In this document: one piece after another, positions 5,041-5,885 of the stretch
How the letters are laid out: each line of letters begins with the position of its first letter
Numbering within the stretch: position 1 is the stretch's first letter
Assembly: GCA_014239715.1 (NCBI GenBank)
Contig: JAAZYJ010000117.1
Location: 1 to 5,885 of the forward strand
Reading direction: 5' to 3'
Length of the DNA: 5,885 nt
Source of the DNA: Flavobacteriales bacterium
Lineage (GTDB): Bacteria; Bacteroidota; Bacteroidia; Flavobacteriales; Parvicellaceae
Notes under the pieces: generated by a model
The model's database searches: none
Told to the model about the DNA's origin: nothing
What the model saw: the letters and a program-made list of their open reading frames with translations, nothing else
Translations under genes and position numbers: made by a program

Positions 5041-5885
5041 TCCAGTAATTGGTCGATAGTATGCCTTGAAACGTGATGATAATTTGGCCTTGCTGAGTTG
5101 TATATCTCCAAGGCTCTTTCATGGTAGTTCGTTTCCTTCAAAGCCCTGTACAGTGGTGTTAAAAATTTCCGACGGCCCACTGCTACCAAGAACTCTTCCA
5201 ATTTTTGATCCACACCTTTGATATACCCACCACGTATTGCCTTTTCAAACCAGCAGCAAGCGATCTCACTATTGCCGGTGTTGGTCAGATTGAATCGGTT
5301 ATCGATCAATTCAAGTTGTTCAGGAGTTGTCTCTTCTCTAAGGTTCCTCAAAAAATGAAGCCATTCATGAGTTGACCAATTTTCAGAATAGATTTCATTC
5401 AAGTCGTTTTGTGAATAGAAAGCATTCAGTTGTTGCTCTACTTTATTAAAATTACTGCTGACCACAACCGGACAATTTGCAGGTAGCCCAGGTTCATATA
5501 TCCATTCAGCCAAATTAAATTCAGAGTCGGTAGTGTCGACAAGGTGTTGATTGATATATGCCATAAATTCCTCCGTAGTTATTGTTTGAAATTTATGCTC
5601 GTCAAAGTACTGTTTCAAAAAAACATCAAATCTTTCTCGCCCTACAGTTTCTTCGATCATTTTTAAAAAGAAACATCCCTTTTCATACGCTATATCTGTC
5701 ATGCCTGCGTCGGGATGCCTGCGCTTCAACCTGAGTTTCAATGCCTGATCAGCTGCCGGCAGATCGGTCAAAGAACGCTGTAGATCCTGATAACCTAAAA
5801 TGGCTAGCATATCTGCATAATCTTTACCGTACATGCCTTCCATTATTCGGCGTTCAAAATACACCGTGAACCCTTCATTCAGCCA
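5025..5885 (-). CDS. M1 aminopeptidase of leukotriene A4 hydrolase type, C-terminal part
   Basis: The frame runs off the right edge; 286 residues are visible, beginning WLNEGFTVYFERR. This is the M1 motif downstream of HExxH, and Glu4 is the third zinc ligand; HExxH itself lies outside the window. Tyr67 in AYEKG corresponds to the catalytic Tyr383 of human leukotriene A4 hydrolase. Further matches are WIYEPGLP (128-135), GNSEI (204-208) and GRRKF (237-241), where Arg238 and Lys240 match the substrate-carboxylate pair Arg563/Lys565. From about residue 147 the sequence is the helical C-terminal domain specific to this subgroup. The position equivalent to Tyr378 of the human enzyme is Met. The expected role is zinc-dependent removal of N-terminal residues from peptides; epoxide hydrolase activity should not be assumed. 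The N-terminus and any signal peptide cannot be seen. The stop lies inside the 3' end of the patatin-like gene. Confidence 0.92.
   Translation of the reverse strand, partial: WLNEGFTVYFERRIMEGMYGKDYADMLAILGYQDLQRSLTDLPAADQALKLRLKRRHPDAGMTDIAYEKGCFFLKMIEETVGRERFDVFLKQYFDEHKFQTITTEEFMAYINQHLVDTTDSEFNLAEWIYEPGLPANCPVVVSSNFNKVEQQLNAFYSQNDLNEIYSENWSTHEWLHFLRNLREETTPEQLELIDNRFNLTNTGNSEIACCWFEKAIRGGYIKGVDQKLEEFLVAVGRRKFLTPLYRALKETNYHERALEIYNSARPNYHHVSRHTIDQLLDYSES

Noticed and set aside
1..5885. Mobile element, CRISPR array, tRNA/rRNA, defence island or biosynthetic cluster
   Set aside because: No transposase or integrase frames, no regularly spaced direct repeats, no cloverleaf or rRNA-like sequence and no grouped co-directional enzyme genes were seen.

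Overview
The window looks like a chromosomal piece of a Bacteroidota (Flavobacteriia/Cytophagia-like) genome. The clearest sign is an 815-codon secreted protein with SprB-type repeats and a type IX secretion (T9SS) type A sorting domain at its C-terminus, a combination essentially confined to that phylum. AT-rich gene spacers without strong Shine-Dalgarno motifs, a 40-residue Cys-lipoprotein and a SpoIIE-phosphatase tail ending in a QVDDICIVGI-type motif fit the same lineage.

Layout from left to right. (1) The 3' part of a YwqK-like MORN-repeat protein on the plus strand, open to the left edge (1-396). (2) Tail to tail with it, after an 11-bp gap, the large T9SS surface or secreted protein on the minus strand (408-2828, or to 2855 with a GTG start). 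(3) Divergent from that, a small beta-rich protein with a weak FAIM1-like pattern (2944-3210). (4) A 310-base stretch without an intact gene (3211-3520). It carries inverted repeats and what I read as a decayed C-terminus of a SpoIIE-type PP2C phosphatase. (5) A tiny 40-aa lipoprotein on the minus strand (3521-3643). (6) A minus-strand intrinsic terminator (3702-3726) that ends the next gene, a 107-aa protein with an acidic tail (3757-4080). (7) Divergent from that, a YjjU/RssA-like patatin-family protein on the plus strand (4186-5040). (8) Overlapping its end by 16 bp, tail to tail, the 3' part of an M1 aminopeptidase of the leukotriene A4 hydrolase type on the minus strand, open to the right edge (5025-5885).

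The genes do not form an obvious operon or pathway. Orientation changes at most boundaries, so most are probably separate transcription units. I see no CRISPR array, transposase, integrase, tRNA, rRNA or recognisable defence or biosynthetic cluster, and I found no convincing undescribed multi-gene system. The points most worth a second look are the phosphatase remnant, the unannotated small lipoprotein, the altered oxyanion-hole loop of the patatin-like protein, and the possible FAIM1-like fold of the 88-aa protein.
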